Of a DNA stretch of 64,000 nucleotides, positions 33,903-44,655 are shown one piece after another. Made by a program: the position numbers and the translations under genes. Within the stretch, counting starts at the first letter, position 1; each line of letters starts with the position of its first letter. This DNA comes from Gastrolobium villosum (taxonomy: Eukaryota > Streptophyta > Magnoliopsida > Fabales > Fabaceae): contig JAVKPL010013951.1 in the NCBI GenBank assembly GCA_032173675.1, positions 1-64,000 on the forward strand, given 5' to 3'. Under the pieces are notes generated by a model. The model saw nothing but the letters and a program-made list of their open reading frames with translations. It did not search any database and had not been told where the DNA came from.

Positions 33903-34021
33903 GTCCAAAAAGGAATTGAAACATAACGAGACACATACACCAAAATATAACAGATGAGTTATTCCGAGTTACGTCACCCATGTTTTCAAACACCCAGGCA
34001 ACCCGAAATATCGGATAGCCT

Positions 34022-34035
34022 GGCTGGGGGGCAAC
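34022..34035 (+). promoter_or_regulatory. Polypurine tract of the Tat element
   Basis: GGCTGGGGGGCAAC lies directly before the 3' LTR start at 34036. Confidence 0.65.
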
Positions 34036-34495
34036 TGTTATGGATCTGTGTCATGAACCCGGACTAAGACCCACGTGAGCCGGCTTACCTCATCAACCCG
34101 GTAAGAAGGCCCATACTAACGGGCCCATCTCATCAACCTGGAATACTCCATCGAATATTCCCAATAAGTACCTGAAACGGACCGTAGTTATGGAGAAGTA
34201 ACGTTTGGTACGTTACCTCCAGTAACGGCCGACAAGGCTATAATGGCCCCGCGCCATTACAGCTCAGCTACACAATTCAAATCAGAGGCAGCCCCTATAA
34301 ATAAGAGGGCTCCTTGACGATACAACACACATGATTCATTATTTTCACCACACTATCACCACAGTCATATTCTTTGCAGTGATCAAGCTAGGCATAGGGA
34401 TATCTCCTCAATAGATACCCTAGTCAAGGCTATACGATCCAAAGGGACCAATCAACATGATAAAGGTTGAACATCTCCGTTCTCAGGACAGAACA
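34036..34495 (+). repeat. 3' LTR of the Tat element
   Basis: Same length as the 5' LTR with scattered substitutions. TATA box TATAAATA at 34296-34303. Confidence 0.95.
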
Positions 34496-35343
34496 ACACT
34501 CATCGTAATTTTTTTTTTTTTTGTGTGTGTGGAAATTCAGTAAATTTTATTTGAAAAGATCAACACCATTTCACGTTACACAATGCGAAGACGCCATGTA
34601 AAATAATGTTTTACATATATGATAGGTTCGTATGTGCAAAACATCTCCACTTTAGTATATTATTCTTTTTATATCTTTTAGTAAAATTATATTTAAGCGA
34701 TCATATATATCGGATCCAAGAGAGTTAAAGATCCTTTTTCTTAGCATAGACGGGGCAAAAAAGTTTGATGAAAAAGTAAAAGAGAATTTCAAAGAAACAC
34801 ATGCCCTAATTTTAACTTGCACACACGGTCAAATCTGAGTTGACCCTTTATTTTTTATTCGTGTTAGTTAACTTTATTTTTGATTAAAAATTAAGTTTAA
34901 GATTAAAAAAAATTAAATTTATTTATCCGGATGGTTAGAGGATAAATATTTGCATGGAAAAGCCAATGAGCTTAATTTGTAGCTCAACTTATACTTACTC
35001 AAAAGTTTATGATTTTTTTCACCAAAAAAAAAATAAAGTTTATGATTTGGATATTATATTAATGTGTAAAAAATAATAATATTATTAAGATGAAAAAAAT
35101 GCTAAATGGACAATTTTGACATTCCAAGTTTAGTATGCATTCAATTCAATGCGGAAAAACTAACTTCCGAGAATGCAGAACACATGAACACCCTTCAGCA
35201 TTTGTGTGCAACTTCAACTGTAACCCCTCCCCCCTCCCTCCTCTTTCCATATTCAAATCCATTTGTTTTTTAAGTTCAAAATATAAACATCTTAGAGATG
35301 AATTAGCATTAGTAATATACAGTTGTTGTTGGTAAATAGAACC
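34496..35343. other. Intergenic DNA and 5' flank of the ubiquitin-like gene
   Basis: AT-rich sequence with T-runs. The last 200 bases, with a pyrimidine-rich tract around 35225-35250, may hold the promoter and leader of the gene at 35344. I see no distinct TATA box that I would defend. Confidence 0.4.
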
Positions 35344-35640
35344 ATGAAGGTGGTGGTGGAGAATTTGACAGGAACACTCTTCTATGTGCAAGTGGGAAAT
35401 GATGCCACGGTCGAAGATCTTAAGAGGGAAATTGAGGCCCAGCAGAAACTCCCTTGTGATCGTCTGATCCTTGTTCTTGATGCTGATTGTAGGCCTTTGA
35501 TGAGCAAAGAGGAAGAAAAGGCATCTCTTGTTGATTGTGGTGTCCAAGATGGGTCCCACATTTACCTTTTCTTTTATCCTGTTGATGATGATTCTAATGA
35601 CCATTTTTTGTTCACTTGGCCAGATGTTTTTCTTGGTTAA
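35344..35640 (+). CDS. Small ubiquitin-like domain protein
   Basis: A single-exon frame of 98 codons from ATG 35344 (MKVVVENLTG) to TAA. I chose this ATG over an upstream in-frame one at 35323 because it matches the start of the ubiquitin fold. Residues 1-78 follow the beta-grasp pattern: MKVVVENLTGTLF, then VEDLKREIEAQQKLPCDRLIL, then a final hydrophobic strand IYLFF. It lacks the Arg-Gly-Gly end needed for conjugation and carries an acidic, aromatic tail of about 20 residues. It is therefore probably a ubiquitin-like adaptor or orphan paralog, not a conjugated modifier. Plants have families of such short proteins with undefined function. It is uninterrupted and lies alone between the Tat element and LTR debris, so it may be expressed. 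Confidence 0.85.
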   Translation: MKVVVENLTGTLFYVQVGNDATVEDLKREIEAQQKLPCDRLILVLDADCRPLMSKEEEKASLVDCGVQDGSHIYLFFYPVDDDSNDHFLFTWPDVFLG

Positions 35641-35985
35641 ACCCACCAATCTACAACCCTTTCCCCTCATTAGTTAGAGTTTTTCAAAAAAAATTATATA
35701 CGTAATGAATTACTTGCTTATAATGCATATTTGGATTAGATTTCTGTGAAACTAATTTTATTTTTTTTAAAGAGTTCACATGTTTTAAATTTAGTTCATC
35801 GACTGTATACAGCCTTTATATTGTCTGTTTGTATTGAATTGGATTGAAAAGCTTGAGATTCTCACAAAACTATATCAATTGCCTTATGTTCATTTAGAAT
35901 TATTGATGTTGAGTCGAGTTTGTTTGTGTTAGTCATGACATCAACTTCTATTTCAATGGGATGTTTGCATTCTAAACTTGCAAAT
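35641..35985. other. 3' flank of the ubiquitin-like gene
   Basis: AT-rich, probably including the 3' untranslated region. Nothing else is recognised. Confidence 0.5.
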
Positions 35986-36190
35986 TATAACAACCCAAGC
36001 AATTAAAACTAGTAAATGGGCATTAGAGGGCTAATTAAATAAAAAATACTGATTTTGGGGCTAAATTAATTATAGGTAAAATTGTAATTAAGTAAAAATT
36101 GCCCCATACATAATTAACTATTTGTGATACACTCCACACTAACCCAATAATCATAATTAATGTTAAAATTAATGATTAAGTAAGTGATTG
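35986..36190 (+). repeat. Start of an LTR-like fragment, left of the CACTA insertion
   Basis: TATAACAACCCAAGC resembles the LTR start of Tekay-type elements. The sequence continues after the CACTA element at 41491, as shown by the shared TTG. It is an isolated fragment with no partner LTR found in the window. Confidence 0.5.
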
Positions 36191-36219
36191 CACTACTAGA
36201 AAAGTCATTTTTTCGACGG

Positions 36220-37600
36220 AAATTTTCGACGGAAAAAAAACCGTTGAAATTATTGACAGAATTTTCCACGGAATCCGTTTTCCGTCAAAAAATTTCGACA
36301 GAATTTTAATTCTGTCGAAGAAATTCGACGGAAAAGGAATTCCGTCGAAAACTTTTCAAAAAAATAAAAGAAAAAAAAATTATATTCTTTGGATTTTTCG
36401 ACGAAATTATGATTCTGTCGAAGAAATTCGACAGAAAAGAATTCCGTCGAAAACTTTTCAGAAAAACAAAAGAAAAAGAAATTATATTCTTTGGATTTTT
36501 CGACGAAATTTTGATTCCATCGAAGAAATTCGACAGAAAATGAATTCCGTCGAAAACTTTTCACAAAAATAAAAGAAAAAGAAATTATATTCTTTGGACT
36601 TTTCGACGGAATTTTGATTCCGTCGAAGAAATTCGACGGAAAAGAAATTCCATCGAAAACTTTTCACAAAAACAAATAAAGAAGGAATTATATTCTTTGG
36701 ATTTTTCGACGGAATTCGACGGAAAATGAATTCCGTCGAAGAAATTCGACGGAAAATGAATTTCGTCGAAAACTTTTCACAAAAATAAAAGAAAAAGAAA
36801 TTATATTATTTGGACTTTTCGACGGAATTCTGATTCCGTCGAAGAAATTCGACGGACAAGAAATTTCGTCGAAAATTTTTCGCAAAAATAAAAGAAAAAG
36901 AAATTATATTCTTTGGATTTTTCGACGGAAAAGGATTTCCGTCGAAATTTTTTGCCAAAAATAAAAGAAAAAGGAATTATATTCTTTGGACTTTTCGACG
37001 GAAAAGAAATTCCGTCGAAAACTTTTCACAAAAACAAATAAAAAAGAAATTATATTCTTTGGATTTTTCGACGGAATTTTGATTCCGTCGAAGAAATTCG
37101 AAGGAAAATGAATTCCGTCGAAAACTTTTCACAAAAATAAAAGAAAAAGAAATTATATTCTTTGGACTTTTCAACGGAATTCTGATTCCGTCGAAGAAAT
37201 TCGACGGAAAAGAAATTCCGTCGAAAATTTTTCACAAAAATAAAAGAAAAAAAATTATATTCTTTGGATTTTTCGACGGAATTTCGATTCCGTCGAAGAA
37301 ATTCGACGGAAAAGGAATTCCGTCGAAAGATTTTCACAAAAATAAAAGAAAAAGAAATTAAATTCTTTGGACTTTTTGACGGAAAAGATACTCCTTCGAA
37401 AACTTTTTATAAAAATAAAATAAAAAAAAAATTATATTCTTTGGATTTTTCGACGGAATTATGATTCCGTCGAAGAAATTCGACGGAAAAGGAATTCCGT
37501 CGAAAATTTTTCAAAAAAATAAAAGAAAAAGAAATTATATTCTTTGGATTTTTCGACGGAAAAGGAATTCTGTCGAAAACTTTTCAATACAATAAAAGAA
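36220..37600. repeat. Left subterminal repeat array of the CACTA element
   Basis: About 13 copies of a 70-120-bp unit containing TTATATTCTTTGGATTTTTC, an inverted pair of TCGACGGAAT motifs and an A-rich spacer. Subterminal short repeats are the transposase binding zones of CACTA elements. The reading frames across it, on both strands, are repeat translations. Confidence 0.9.
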
Positions 37601-38492
37601 AAAAATATTATATTCCAAATTCTTTCCCTCTCTTCTTATTTTTTCACCGTGGAAAACTCCCTCTTTTTCTAAGTTTTCCAAAACCCTTATTTCCCAAATT
37701 GTTTCTTCTTGTCTCTCTCACTTTCCCCTCATGTCACTGGGAACAATCTCCTCTAAGTTTGCTCCAGAAACTGCCTCATGGAAGAAAATCTGCACCCGCT
37801 AGAGTCGTCCCCGTCTCACCAGAGGATGTTCAAAGGTTCATTTTTGTGTGTCTGCACCCGCGGTTCCTTTTCCTACATCTTCTCAAGAAAGTAGGTACCG
37901 TATAATATCTATTTATTTTATTTACACTTTTGTTAGGGATTTTATGAACTTTTCTCGGGGCCCATAGTGGATCCTTTCCATTTTTTAAGAAGAAAAAATC
38001 TAGCACCAGTTGAAGGAAAGTGATATGTATGTATATCGTAGAGACATCAATTGGAAGCAACTTGGTTCTCACAACCGCAGACGTAGCAGTTGATGGGTTC
38101 TGGTCCAGCAGGTGTTTCCTCAATGGTTGCACGCGTGAATTGGAAGAGGTACAGATTCGCATACAAATTATTATACTTTGCTTTTATGCTTAAAACTGTA
38201 ATTATATATGTTGATAAGTACATATATCGTATCATATTTCATTACTTTCTCCGGTTGTCCAAAATCCTTATTGTTACATAATTTAGACTTTACTTGAATA
38301 TTCATCTTAGATTAAAACCGTGTAAGGTGATGCAATGCCAAGTGCTGATGCTTAAATTGTCATGTTTTATCACTCTTTTACTCAAAATCTTATAAGTCTT
38401 TATTAATATCATTATCATTCTTTTTTTATGTTTTCATGCTGTCTCTTTCAAAGTCTTTAACATCGCTTATTAATTTAAACTCTCTAAATCAG

Positions 38493-38564
38493 CTTCCAGA
38501 TGGAAGGGTTATTATAGTAGGCACAGAAAGGTTCCAGGCTACTGAGGCACCACTTCCTATTTGA
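38493..38564 (+). pseudogene. Captured exon fragment resembling actin-related protein 2 (ARP2)
   Basis: After a splice acceptor AAATCAG the frame reads LPDGRVIIVGTERFQATEA, then diverges and stops at 38562-38564. This matches the conserved segment that in ARP2 reads LPDGRVI-VGTERFQA-EA. It is closer to ARP2 than to conventional actin, which has GNERF at that place. It lies inside a CACTA element, flanked by intron-like AT-rich DNA, so it is best explained as a transduplicated gene fragment. No neighbouring ARP2 exon was identified. Confidence 0.7.
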
Positions 38565-39884
38565 TTTCATTTTCCCTTTCTTATTGGAAAAGTAGTAATC
38601 TTTTTCTTTGATTTTTTTTTCATATTTTCAATTGGCTACCATATTTGTTGGATTCACTCTGTTTTCTATGTCTTTCTTTTGTATGTATCTTAAGTTAGAT
38701 TATTTTGAAGATTCCTCGGTATCTTTTGTATGGCCACATATTTGTCATTGATTCCCGGCCGGTTAACCACCTGATTTGAAAAGAAAAAAAGGAATTTTCC
38801 TTTTGAATTTTAGAATACACAGGTTTAAAATGCATTGGGATTTGGGTTTATGGGGTTATATTCTGAATGTTCGGACTGCACCAGTTCTCATTTTTGGCTC
38901 AATGTGGCTTTGTTTAATGTGATTTTATGATTTACTTTATTAGGTGCCCTGCAATGTCTACGGAGATCTGCCTCTTCTACATAGTTTTTTTTTTCTGTTA
39001 TTTTTTTCTTCTTCTATATGTTCCATTCTTCTTAAATACAAAAGGTCCTCTATTTCTAACAACAGTTCTTTTTTATTTCCCCAATAGATTGATTAGTTGT
39101 TGTTGATCTCATCTATTAATATTGCAATGTACAGAAGGACATAGAGGCAAGAATAATAATGGGGAGGGGCCAAAACCTTGTGGATATGGGCAAGGAGAAA
39201 GGGATATAAAATTCTCCATTGTTTTCCTCTTCCACAAAAGGGTTCATGGACAAGAGCAACACCAACAACATCATGCCTTCTTGGCTCTTCAAGAGCATTT
39301 CTGGTATGTATTAAATTCATACTACTGTACCAAATTAATTTTACTTTCAACCAGATAAGACTTCATTTTACCACGTATGAGTCATATCTTTTGGGTTCTG
39401 TTTGTGAAGATTGTAGTGTAGTGAAGGGTAGATATTTAAATAGTTCAATTAGAGGTGGGAAGGAAAATATCATCATTATATGATATTTAATAAATAATTG
39501 GCTGTAAAATTCTTTTTTTATTGGTTACGAAAGAAGGTGAAGAAATCTGAATTTAATGGGATTACATGCAAGTTGTGTTGAGAGTTAAGTGTGTCCTTAC
39601 AAGTTTCATCAATTCTTATAGCGTATACCAATGATACTGGCTGTGGACTTATAAGTTTGGTTTAGTACTGAACATAATTAAGACAAAGAACTTAACTTTG
39701 CTTACAAGCATAACTTGTGTACATAAATTTAAATTCAGGGTGCATTAATTCTGGTGTCAATTCTTTTACTTTAAATAATCATACCCGATACCTGTAAGTA
39801 GCTGTGGATAGCTAAGTTGGATTAACTGTGCACATACATGTTTAACTTTCATAATGAGTGTAAATCCATATACATCAATATATA

Positions 39885-39939
<55 letters not shown>

Positions 39940-39946
39940 CTTTACG

Positions 39947-39986
<40 letters not shown>
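39885..39986. repeat. Compound (TA)n microsatellite inside the CACTA element
   Basis: Two long TA runs separated by GCTTTACGTAAA. Length is probably uncertain in the assembly. Confidence 0.93.
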
Positions 39987-39987
<1 letters not shown>

Positions 39988-40549
39988 CTAAATTCGTGAC
40001 TTCCGTTGTCTGACTAGGAAACCCTTAGGATGGATTTTGAAACCGTTCTCAGACAAGAAATAGCTTGGGCCTCTTATCTCCGTTCACAAGTGTGCTTTGG
40101 TATAATCTAATTGGAGTGAATTTGATTTTGTATTCATGTCGTTGTTGGTCTTAATTCCTTAGTGCAATGAGTGGTTTTATACATATTTATTGGTTCAGTT
40201 TGAAATCACTGCTTGTTTTGGTTGAATTGCGAATGCTTGTTCTTTAATCTCCTTGGCATAAAAGCATTTGGGCTTTTTGTCTTACTATTCTCAACTATAA
40301 TTAGATGCTATATTTCTTATTCTCAGTGTAATTAGAAAAACTAAAGTGAAATTATTTCAAGAGTTTTTTGTCTTACTATTTTCAACTCTAATTAGATGTT
40401 ATATTGTCTTACTGTTTTTTGTCTTACTATTGTTTGCTAGTCCTTTTTGACTAACGATCGTGGTGATCCCTTCTAATTAACTGTTGTTGATAATTTATAA
40501 AATAATTAATATCCGTCTTTTAAATATTTTACATGCCTATAGGGTACAG

Positions 40550-40725
40550 TTGCACAACAAGAGAAAATGGCTGCATAACAATAAGAAAGGGCTGCATAGC
40601 AAGAGAAAGGGTTGAGCAACATGGTAGTGTTATGATGCAGAGGCAAATGGAAAAAATGGAGAAGCTTATGTGAAGGCTTCCCGAGGCATTATTAGATATT
40701 GAGGATGATGACAAGAATGACTTTT
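40550..40725 (+). pseudogene. Decayed Gln/Glu-rich coding remnant, possibly transposase C-terminus
   Basis: In one frame the sequence gives repeated QQEK/ERAA units, then MMQRQMEKMEKLM and an acidic DIEDDD end. It is interrupted by several TAA, TAG and TGA codons at places where CAA, CAG or CGA would fit. Such Gln-rich helical tails are common at the end of plant CACTA transposase-related genes. The assignment is tentative. Confidence 0.35.
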
Positions 40726-40899
40726 GCATCTTGTTTGGATGTATGACATGGACTATATTGTACATAGACTCTTTTGTACACATAATTATATTAAGATCGT
40801 ATGATTTTGATGTTATTTACTTTCATTATATTTTTTTTATAAGATGCAAAACATAAATTGGAATTAATTTTGTAGAGAGAAATTAAAAATAAAATCGAT

Positions 40900-41480
40900 G
40901 GAAGAACAATTTCGTCAAAAATGAGGCAATAGTTTTTGAAAGAATTTCATTCATTTTTCGTCGAAAAATTTTGACAGAATTTGCTTTTCGTCGAAAATCA
41001 TTACAAGATTTTTTGACGGAATTTCGTTCATTTTCCGTAGAAAAATTTTGACGGAATTTGTTTTCCGTCGAAAATCAATACAAGATTTTTCGACGGAATT
41101 TCAATCATTTTCCGTCGAAGATCTTTCGACGAAATTTGTTTTCCGTCGAAAATCATTACAAGATCTTTCGACGGAATTTCATTCATTTTCTGTCGAAAAA
41201 TTTCGACGGAATTTATTTTCCGTCAAAAATCAATACAAGATATTTCGACGGAATTTCATTCATTTTCCGTCGAAATTTTTGGACGGAATTTACTTTCCGT
41301 CGAAATTTTTCGACGGAAATAATTTCCGTCGAAATTTTTCGACAGAATCTCTAATTCCGTCGAAAAAATCGTTACCCACGAAGAAATATTCAACGGCTTC
41401 ATTTCCGTCGAAAATTAAGTTTTTGACGGAATTTTAACCATTTTCGACGGAATTTTTCCGTCGAAAAAAATGCATTTTTT
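40900..41480. repeat. Right subterminal repeat array of the CACTA element
   Basis: About ten copies of TTCGACGGAATTT and inverse TTTTCCGTCGAAA at spacings of 30-70 bases, with ATCATTACAAGAT-type spacers. It mirrors the left array, though the spacer sequence differs. Confidence 0.9.
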
Positions 41481-41490
41481 AGTAGTGTTG

Positions 41491-42030
41491 GTAGAGTTGT
41501 AAAAGGAAGGGAAGCTAAAGGGCAAAACGGTCATTTCATCCAAAGAGATATTTTGTAAAAGTTGAAGCACTCTCTCTTATCCGTCACTTTTCGTCGTATC
41601 TCTCTCATTTTTCTTCCAAAACTAGTGACACTCCCTCCTTCTCACCGATGAAAATTTCATTTTTCCTTCTTGAAGCTTAAAGCCCCCACCTTACACCATC
41701 AATCATGCATAACTTTCCTTACTTCACCTTCCCATAGCCAACTTAGTAGGAAACCAAGAAGAAACCAAATCCGCATCCTTCTCCATTGATGTGTGCCATT
41801 TCAAGGAAGGGAAAGATGGAGTTTCTCCACTTTGATGCTTGGGATTTTAGTTCCTTCCAATTGTAAAGTATTTGATGTAAGTTTCTATGGTTTAGTTTGG
41901 GGTTTTGTTGGTTTTCATGAGTATATAAGTTAGGTTTTCATGGAAAATTAGGGTTTTGTCAACGAGTGGTTGAATGATGAAATTAATACTTGAATCTTTA
42001 GTATTATGTGTAGGACTGGTGTTGGGTGTA
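41491..42030 (+). repeat. LTR-like fragment, continuation right of the CACTA element
   Basis: Continues 35986-36190. It contains a pyrimidine-rich leader-like part and ends where a reverse-oriented LTR begins. No coding sequence is seen. Confidence 0.45.
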
Positions 42031-42036
42031 GCAAAA

Positions 42037-44575
42037 CTAGCATGAAACAACCATGCTCATATACATTGTTCATGTCCTAAGTCCAGCCTAGGCCCAATGG
42101 CCACAAAATGCAAAATAAACTCCAGTTACCATGCTCATCCTACGGGCCTCTTACCCGCCGCTCCAGTGCCACTGCCACTACCTGAAATAAAGTCCCCAAA
42201 ACGGGGTGAGATATACGAATATATCTCGGTAACCCATAGGTTCTGGAGATTACTCCGCTCAATGGCTTACTCAGATGCATACCAATAATATATTGCAACA
42301 TTCAAAACGGGATAAAGCAAGGGGTTTAGTGAAGTGGGGAAGCATAGGGAATAAAATACGATGAAGCTGGAATGGTCAATGTCAAAGCCACGCAACATTC
42401 GGCCTATTGGCCTCGGCATATAGCATACGGGTTCTCATCCAAGGAAGTGTTCCCAGAACATCAACCAAGGAACCCTCCATCCATATACACCCGAGACTTC
42501 CTAGTGTGCTCCTCTACGGATGACAAACCACGACCCTAGGTCAACTGGAACTCCCTCATGGAGACCTATCCAGTAAAAGTCCGTAACGCCCGAAGGCAAC
42601 TGTCTACTGGGCAGAGACACAGTACATCCTATGTACCACTATACATACAAGTATGCATAATCATGTTATACTATACTATCAACATACACCTCCAACCACT
42701 ACCTTCAAAAGGCATTGTGGAGCACACGCGGGGATTAAACCCCAGTATCAAGAGATTATATACCTGATTAATCCTTCTTGCTTGATAACTCCAATTCAAT
42801 ATGTTCCCGGGCTTGGTACTTCAAGAAATTCCTACACATAGGCCATTTCCAATACAATTATAATCATCCAAAAGCCTACACATGCTCATTAAATATTCAT
42901 GCATATAATCATGACCACTTACCAAAATTTCTTTGGTCAAGGACCAAAAGCAACCCACCAAGCTCAAAGCTTCAAGTTCACTTCCGTGGAAGGCAACCTA
43001 CAATGATCACGCAAGGATCATCAATACAAGGTGCAATCAACAAGATTACAAAGCACCAAAATCTACCATCCCCACATGCATAGGTTCGGCCATTTTGCCA
43101 AGAATTGCCAAACAATTTTCTTAATTTTATTTCATAGTTCCCATGGTTTCCTAGACTTACCATGACACTAATTCAAGTCCTACATTCAATTTTAAATCAT
43201 GCTAACATCATCCTTTCTAATTTCTCTCTCATAGGCCGAATGCACACTCACACATCATCCAATATTTTCCCTTCCAATTTCACCTCACCACACCAACATA
43301 CAACTTATTGAAACACCATTTACCACTACACCACATCAATTACATAATTTTTACATCATCAAACCATACATGCCCTCTATAGGTCGAATTGTTCATGCTC
43401 CCTAACCAAAGGGTATTCAATCCAATTTAACACTTTCACATACCTTACAATCCTATAATTAACTCTTACAAACACTCAACAACTCAATTACACAATCATA
43501 CCACCATTCATTTCACAAAGTCATGAAAACCCAACTCAGAATTGCCTAAGTTATCAACCAAATTTAACAATACTTTTTATGGTTTTTATCACTCTAAAAC
43601 ATCATTTTTAGAGACTTTTATCTAATACACAATTTCAATTTGAGCTCTCTAACTACCTCAATTCAAGAATGCAAGCTATAGGTCATCAAAATCAAATCCA
43701 AATCAAAACCAAAAATGGATGAGAATGCTTACCACCAATCAACTCCTAGGCAACCCAAGAATGAGTTTCAACCTTTGAACGGTCCAAAACCACCACCAAC
43801 CACCACCAAAATCCACAAAACTGCCACACTAAGTAGGACGATGATCTCCTTGCTCACTCAATTTCGTGGCTCACTTAAGGGAGGAAATATGTTCACAAGG
43901 TAATTTGGAACAACTTTGATGTTTTACACTTTTGGATTTGAGTGGGATTTGGATGTGTTTTGGTGGTTTGAAGTTTGAAGCAAAGCTTCTTCTCTTCTCC
44001 AATGGTGGTCACGGGTTCTTGGGTGGGGAAGGAGAGAATGCTGATTTTCTTGTGTGTTGTCCAAGGTGGCCAAGTCCACTTAAGTGAGGTGGGCCCCACC
44101 ACCACCTTACGCGATTTCAAATTAATTCAAATCTCCCGCCTATTTCGCTAAACGTCCATAATTTCATAAACTATTTAGAAACTCTAATTTTTAACATTAA
44201 CCATTATCCTTTAATTGCACTTGATCAGATGAATCCGGAGTTTTTCGGTCGTTCGTAGAAATTGCAGTTTAAAGCTGTTATGCAAGCTGTGGGCACGCTT
44301 CCCCAAACACTCTAATTTCCATCAATTTTCATTAGAAATTATATTTCTTAGTCCTATACCCTTTATAACTTATGTCCAAACTTAGAGCTCAAAATTCATT
44401 CGGCACACTTTACGGTGCAACTGCACCGCAATACTTTTACTCGGTAAAAACATTATTCACCAAATTTCCAGAAACTTGCCTAACCACTCAATTTTTTGTT
44501 CTGAATCCATTCCCGGGGTTAGTTTTCCCATTTGAGACCCCCTACTCAATTTTACTTATGTGGATGTATGTTTCC
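42037..44575 (-). repeat. Truncated Tekay-type LTR in reverse orientation
   Basis: Aligns by eye along its length with 50410-53095, the middle of the reverse solo LTR at 49135-54075. Shared landmarks include the inverted hairpin GGTGAGATATACGAATATAT at about 42206, the GACTTCCTAGTGTGCTCCT stretch near 42450, and CGCGATTTCAAAT...CGCTAAACGTCCATAA near 44110-44160. Both LTR ends are missing. It is joined on the right directly to gag sequence of another element. Confidence 0.8.
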
Positions 44576-44655
44576 GCGTGAAAAAGTTTTGTTTTTCCAC
44601 CTTACATGCATCGGCCTTCAAGGCCATTTTACTTTCAGCCGCTAGGTTGGCCAAC

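Larger units (their letters stand above)
24968..34495 (+). mobile_element. Tat-lineage Ty3/gypsy LTR retrotransposon with antisense ORF, 9528 bp
   Basis: LTRs of 460 bp lie at 24968-25427 and 34036-34495 (TGTT...AACA). They are followed by a tRNA-Asp-type primer site, gag-pol with two RNase H domains and no chromodomain, and an antisense ORF between pol and the 3' LTR. Dual RNase H and the extra antisense ORF are known marks of the Tat lineage. LTRs differ at roughly 30 positions by eye, so this is the oldest of the three full elements here. The flanks ATCCT and ACACT do not match well, so the target duplication is decayed or absent. A non-coding insertion of about 1.56 kb lies in its 3' part. 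Confidence 0.93.
36191..41487. mobile_element. CACTA (En/Spm) DNA transposon, non-autonomous, 5297 bp
   Basis: The left end is CACTACTAGAAAA and the right end is the inverse TTTTTTAGTAGTG. A 3-base target duplication TTG flanks it (36188-36190 and 41488-41490), as expected for CACTA elements. Both subterminal regions are packed with copies of TTTTCGACGGAATT and its inverse. No intact transposase frame is present. The interior holds spliced-gene-like DNA, including an exon resembling actin-related protein 2, and a decayed Gln-rich coding remnant near the right end. Confidence 0.92.

Noticed and set aside
35146..35670. A 174-codon minus-strand ORF opposite the ubiquitin-like gene
   Set aside because: The plus strand has clear ubiquitin-fold conservation; the minus frame shows no motif.
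36220..37600. Regularly spaced repeats that look CRISPR-like
   Set aside because: Units vary in length, spacers are also repeated, and they are the subterminal region of a CACTA element in plant DNA.
38046..38150. A second captured exon in the CACTA element
   Set aside because: One minus-strand frame looks coding-like, but I could not match it to any family, so no call was made.
41048..41437. A 129-codon Phe/Ser-rich ORF
   Set aside because: It is a translation of the CGACGG subterminal repeats.
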